Assembly: GCF_000444995.1 (NCBI RefSeq)
Contig: NC_022049.1
Location: 1 to 64,000, forward strand
DNA: 64,000 bases
From: Paracoccus aminophilus JCM 7686
Lineage (GTDB): Bacteria > Pseudomonadota > Alphaproteobacteria > Rhodobacterales > Rhodobacteraceae
Reading direction: 5' to 3'
How positions within the stretch are numbered: the stretch's first letter is position 1; each line of letters begins with the position of its first letter. The notes under the pieces were generated by a model, which ran no database searches, had not been told where the DNA came from, and saw only the letters and a list, made by a program, of their open reading frames with translations. This document shows positions 60,776-64,000 of the stretch, piece after piece. The translations under genes and the position numbers were made by a program.

Positions 60776-61090
60776 TCAGGCCGCTTGGGCAACCTGACGC
60801 GCGGCATCGCGGAAATCCTGGCCACCGCGCCCGCGCAATTCGAGCTGCACAAGGCAGGCGCAGCGCAGGAGCGAGGTGAAGTTCACCGGCTCGCCCTCAA
60901 GTTCGAGCACCTCGGATTGGAGCGTCGAGAGAAAGCCGGGCGTGGTCTGGCCCTCGCTGATCGCGATTTCGTCGAGAATGTCCCAGAACGCCTGTTCGAG
61001 ACGGATCGAAGTGCTTTGCCCGTTCAGCCGCAGCTTGCGGGTGACAGGCTCATAGCGGCGGGGGTCCTGACGGACGAAAACCTCACACAT
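60776..61090 (-). CDS. Ribbon-helix-helix domain protein
   Basis: A 104-residue protein with an N-terminal RHH domain of the RHH_4 kind common in alphaproteobacteria: RKLRLNGQSTSIRLEQAFWDILDEIAISEG (about residues 18-47), followed by a short helical tail. It may bind DNA, possibly the nearby palindrome at 60694-60710. No toxin partner is next to it. Confidence 0.8.
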   Translation of the reverse strand: MCEVFVRQDPRRYEPVTRKLRLNGQSTSIRLEQAFWDILDEIAISEGQTTPGFLSTLQSEVLELEGEPVNFTSLLRCACLVQLELRGRGGQDFRDAARQVAQAA

Positions 61091-61196
61091 GAGATGGCTC
61101 CAACACTCTTTGAAGCGATCCTATCACAGAAATCGCGAAAGACCTCAACTCATCGGGGGGAGGAGGGACCGGCGCGGGCGGGCCCGGCGGCACCGC

Positions 61197-61217
61197 CCGG
61201 GGGCTGTCTGCCCCCGG
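61197..61217. terminator. Hairpin terminator between the NRPS and RHH genes
   Basis: An 8-bp stem CCGGGGGC/GCCCCCGG (61197-61204 with 61210-61217), loop TGTCT. It lies about 70 bp beyond the NRPS stop codon on the minus strand. A short T-run occurs further right on the plus strand (after 61227). Confidence 0.55.
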
Positions 61218-61285
61218 ACCCCCGAGGATATTTTCGCATGAAAGACGGGGTTTGGCCGCTTTCCTTGATCCGCCGGGCGGCGGGG

Positions 61286-64000
61286 TCAGATTTCGGTGAG
61301 GCGCTGTGCGAGCCTGTCGTGGAAACTGCGTTCGCCGATGATATGGAGGTGGTTGGTGCCTGCAACGACCTCTGAGGCGGAAGCGCGGGGCGAGAGCCTG
61401 CGCCAGTCGATCAGATTGAGGCCGCGGCTGAGGCTGTCGCCGGCGCTGAAGGAGGCGACCGGGACATCGAGCGGGGCGAGCTGGTAGCGGCGGAAGACCA
61501 GCGCATTGTCGATCAGCACCCAGAAGGTGTGTTCGCGGCTCGAGACCTCGGGGCCGTCGGTGGGCAGCGGATCGGCCTCATTGCCGATGAAGCGCAGGAA
61601 TTGCGCGAAGGTTTCTGCGTCCATCAGCGCGATCAGCCGGTCCCAATCGGCACGCATTCTGGTTTGTGCGAGCCAGCTGTCGAGTTCGGCTTCGAGGCGC
61701 GCGCGCTCGCCCGGGACAAAGCGGGGCGTGGCGCCCGGGGCGAAATCGACGCCGAGGTCGCAGACATCGACCTGGGTGATCAGCCTGAGGTCGATGTCGT
61801 TTTGGAGTTGCCGCGCGGCCTCCCAAGCGAGAAGGCCGCCCCAGGACCAGCCGAGGAAGGTGCAGGGCGCGCCTTGCGAGGTGGCGCGGATATGGGCGAC
61901 ATAGTCGGCGACGACATCGGCCACGCTGACATTCATCTCTTTGGATTCGTTCAGAGAATGGCAAAGAAAGCCGGTCACCGGCTGGTCGGGGCCGAGATGG
62001 TCGGTCAGGCGCAGATATTCGCGCGTCGAGACCAGGAGGCCCGGGAAGCAATAGAGGCGCGGCCGGGTGCCGGTGGCGCGCAGCAGGATCGCACTGCGCC
62101 CGGTCGCGTCTCCGGCCGTGATCCGGGCGGCGAGGCCGCGCACGGTGGGTGCATCAAAGAGATCAGCCACGGTCAGCTGCACCTTGGGCCAGATCTGCCG
62201 CATCCGCGCCAGCACCTTGAGCGCGATCAGCGAGCGTGCGCCCATCTGGAAGACGTCATCGGTGGTGCCGAGGCTCTCATAGCCGGTTTCCTCGCGCCAG
62301 AGCCTCAGGATCTGCGTCTCGGCCTCGGTTTCGGGCGCAATGCCTGCGCCCTTGCGCTGGACCTTGCCGGGCAGGGGCAAAGCGGCGCGGTCGAGTTTCG
62401 CATTCGGGTTCGTCGGCATCCGGTCGAGCACCACCACGGCGGCCGGGATCATATGTTTCGGCAGCAGGGTTTCGAGCCGGTGGAGCAGCGTCTCGCCGGT
62501 CACATCGGGCGGGGCCACGACATAGCCGATCAGGCGTTTCTCGCCCTCCTCCTCGCGCAGAAGGACCAGCGCCTCGCTGACGCCGGGTTGGGCGAGGAGC
62601 GCCGCCTCGATCTCGCCGGGCTCGATGCGGTAGCCGTTGAGTTTGACCTGCAGATCGACCCGGCCGAGGAATTCGATCGTGCCATCCTCGCGCCAGCGCC
62701 CGAGATCGCCCGAGCGGTAGAGCCGCGCGCCGTCCGGCCCGCCGAGACTTGGCCCGAAGGGATCGGGAATGAAGCGGTCGGCGGTGGTGCCCGGGCGCCC
62801 GACATAGCCGCGCGCGACGCCCGAGCCGCCGAGATGGATCTCGCCGACCACGCCGATCGGGCAGGGCATGAGATCGGGGTCGAGCACATAGGCGCGCCGG
62901 TCGCCAACCGCGCGGCCCAAGGGGGCATAGGCGCCGTCAAAGCGGGTGCCGGCCTCGACCCGCCAGACCATCGGCGTCATAATGGTTTCGGTCGGGCCAT
63001 AGCCGTTGATCAGGGTCTTCGCGTTCAGCGCGCGCGACAAAAGATCGAAGGTCGTCTGCGCAAGCCCCTCGCCGCCGAAGGAATAGAGCCGCATCGGCGG
63101 GGCCTCGCCGGTGGCCTCGGCCCATTCGGCGAGCTGTTGCAGGTAAGTCGTTGGAATCGAGGCATTGTTGCAGCCATGATGGCGCATTGCGGCGAGGGTC
63201 TGTTCCGGCGTCCAGAGCGGGCCATCCGGGATCACGACCGAGCCGCCCGCCATCAAGGGCACCATCCAGCGCTCGTGCCCGCCATCTGACGAGAAGGGCA
63301 GGAAGGGCAGCTCGCGGCTTTCCGAGGACATGCCATAGACGCGCGAGGTCGTCTGATTGTGCAGGCTGAGCGGGCCGTGTTCGACCGCGACGCCCTTCGG
63401 CTTGCCGGTCGAGCCCGAGGTATACATGACATAGGCGAGCTGGTCGGGATGGATCGCGACCTCAGGATCGGTATCCGCAAACTCGCCCGGCGGCAGGTCG
63501 TCAATGCAGAGCACATGGGCGGCGAGGCCCGCGGGCAGGCGGTCGAGAAAGCGGGTCCGGGTCAGCACCACGCGCACCCCGGCATCGGTCAGGATATGGT
63601 GGTTGCGGCTTTCGGGGTGATCGGGCTCGACCGGGATATAGGCGCCCCCGGCCTTCAGCGCGGCGAGGATCGCGATGATCGCCTCGCCGCCGCGCTCGAT
63701 CAGGATGGCGACCGGGGTTTCGGCGCCGACGCCAAGCGCGATCAGGCGATGGGCGAGGCGGTTGGCCGCGGCGTTCATCTCGCCGTGGCACCATTGGCGC
63801 GCGCCGCAGATGATCGCGGTCTTCTCGGGCGTCTCGCGGGCGCGGGCGGCGATGATGTCATGGGTCGCACGCGGGTCGTTTTCCTCGGCATCGGGATAGG
63901 GGGCGGAGAGCGCGTCAAGCTCGGCCTCGCTGACCAGCGGGATCATCGCGAGCGGGCGAGCGGGCGCGGCAAGCCCCGCCGCGAGCAGGCGGTCGAGCTG
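61286..64000 (-). CDS. Nonribosomal peptide synthetase, C-terminal part (A-T-TE), 5' end beyond the window
   Basis: The reading frame is still open at position 64000, with sequence before the first ATG (63946) that looks like an inter-domain linker (QLDRLLAAGLAAPARPLA). The gene is therefore cut by the window edge. Counting from that ATG: adenylation domain about residues 25-550 with core motifs YVMYTSGSTGKPKG (A3), NGYGPTE (A5), YRSGDLGRW (A7), LNGYRIEPGEIE (A8) and PNAKLDR (A10); thiolation domain near 560-640 with the phosphopantetheine Ser in MGARSL, where LGGHSL is usual; then a thioesterase with GWSWGG. The chain ends in TE, so this module releases the product. Siderophore or other peptide cannot be decided from this part. 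Confidence 0.9.
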   Translation of the reverse strand, partial: QLDRLLAAGLAAPARPLAMIPLVSEAELDALSAPYPDAEENDPRATHDIIAARARETPEKTAIICGARQWCHGEMNAAANRLAHRLIALGVGAETPVAILIERGGEAIIAILAALKAGGAYIPVEPDHPESRNHHILTDAGVRVVLTRTRFLDRLPAGLAAHVLCIDDLPPGEFADTDPEVAIHPDQLAYVMYTSGSTGKPKGVAVEHGPLSLHNQTTSRVYGMSSESRELPFLPFSSDGGHERWMVPLMAGGSVVIPDGPLWTPEQTLAAMRHHGCNNASIPTTYLQQLAEWAEATGEAPPMRLYSFGGEGLAQTTFDLLSRALNAKTLINGYGPTETIMTPMVWRVEAGTRFDGAYAPLGRAVGDRRAYVLDPDLMPCPIGVVGEIHLGGSGVARGYVGRPGTTADRFIPDPFGPSLGGPDGARLYRSGDLGRWREDGTIEFLGRVDLQVKLNGYRIEPGEIEAALLAQPGVSEALVLLREEEGEKRLIGYVVAPPDVTGETLLHRLETLLPKHMIPAAVVVLDRMPTNPNAKLDRAALPLPGKVQRKGAGIAPETEAETQILRLWREETGYESLGTTDDVFQMGARSLIALKVLARMRQIWPKVQLTVADLFDAPTVRGLAARITAGDATGRSAILLRATGTRPRLYCFPGLLVSTREYLRLTDHLGPDQPVTGFLCHSLNESKEMNVSVADVVADYVAHIRATSQGAPCTFLGWSWGGLLAWEAARQLQNDIDLRLITQVDVCDLGVDFAPGATPRFVPGERARLEAELDSWLAQTRMRADWDRLIALMDAETFAQFLRFIGNEADPLPTDGPEVSSREHTFWVLIDNALVFRRYQLAPLDVPVASFSAGDSLSRGLNLIDWRRLSPRASASEVVAGTNHLHIIGERSFHDRLAQRLTEI

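Noticed and set aside
1..64000. CRISPR arrays, tRNA or rRNA genes, insertion sequences, phage genes
   Set aside because: No repeat-spacer pattern, no tRNA-like cloverleaf or rRNA stretch, and no transposase, integrase or terminal inverted repeats were noticed by reading; a tool search could still find small items.

Overview
The window is GC-rich DNA that reads as an extrachromosomal replicon (large plasmid or chromid) of an alphaproteobacterium. The family is most likely Rhodobacteraceae, and a Paracoccus-like host would fit. The main evidence is a complete repABC replication/partition module at the left edge, followed by dense metabolic and transport operons of the kind these replicons carry. 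No rRNA, tRNA, CRISPR array, transposase or integrase was recognised. The genus is an inference from protein style, not from a marker gene.

Layout. (1) 1-3450, minus strand: repA-repB-repC, with a perfect 16-bp parS palindrome and a counter-transcribed RNA with its terminator between repB and repC, and an AT-rich likely oriV inside repC. (2) 3848-9498, plus strand: a translationally coupled haem-type locus. It holds a TonB-dependent receptor, an SbmA/BacA/ABCD-type fused ABC transporter, a short HemS-like protein and a ChaN-like protein without a signal peptide. (3) 9553-11701: GNAT, AhpD-like and VWA genes. (4) 11859-18576, minus strand: a siderophore-interacting flavoprotein and a complete peptide/nickel/metallophore-type ABC importer ending in a DUF1684 gene. 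(5) 19093-23028: a DszC-like flavin monooxygenase, a DszB-like desulfinase that keeps the Cys-His-Arg catalytic set, and two NAD(P)-binding proteins. (6) 23430-28116: two paralogous Tat-exported solute-binding proteins around an M20 amidohydrolase. (7) 28352-34944: a tripartite RND efflux pump with a divergent TetR regulator.

(8) 35044-42747, plus strand: an amide-utilisation operon. A leader RNA with an ANTAR-type hairpin and an intrinsic terminator precedes amiC, amiR, a urea/amide-type five-gene ABC importer and formamidase/acetamidase. The AmiC sensor and AmiR antiterminator are expected to let transcription through when amides are present. (9) 42809-51623: a divergent autoinducer-2 system. 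lsrRKG run left and lsrACDB run right from a shared operator region, and a class II aldolase sits after lsrB where enteric operons carry lsrF. (10) 51682-61090: D-aminopeptidase, kynureninase, a secreted EF-hand protein, D-lactate dehydrogenase, a two-subunit GMC dehydrogenase, glyoxalase I and a ribbon-helix-helix protein. (11) 61286 to the right edge, minus strand: the 3' part of a nonribosomal peptide synthetase (adenylation, thiolation, thioesterase) that continues beyond the window.

The strongest leads are the haem locus built around an ABCD-type transporter, the lsr locus with a substituted aldolase, the DszB/DszC pair, and the ANTAR leader. All functions are read from motifs and remembered family sequences; no database search was run.
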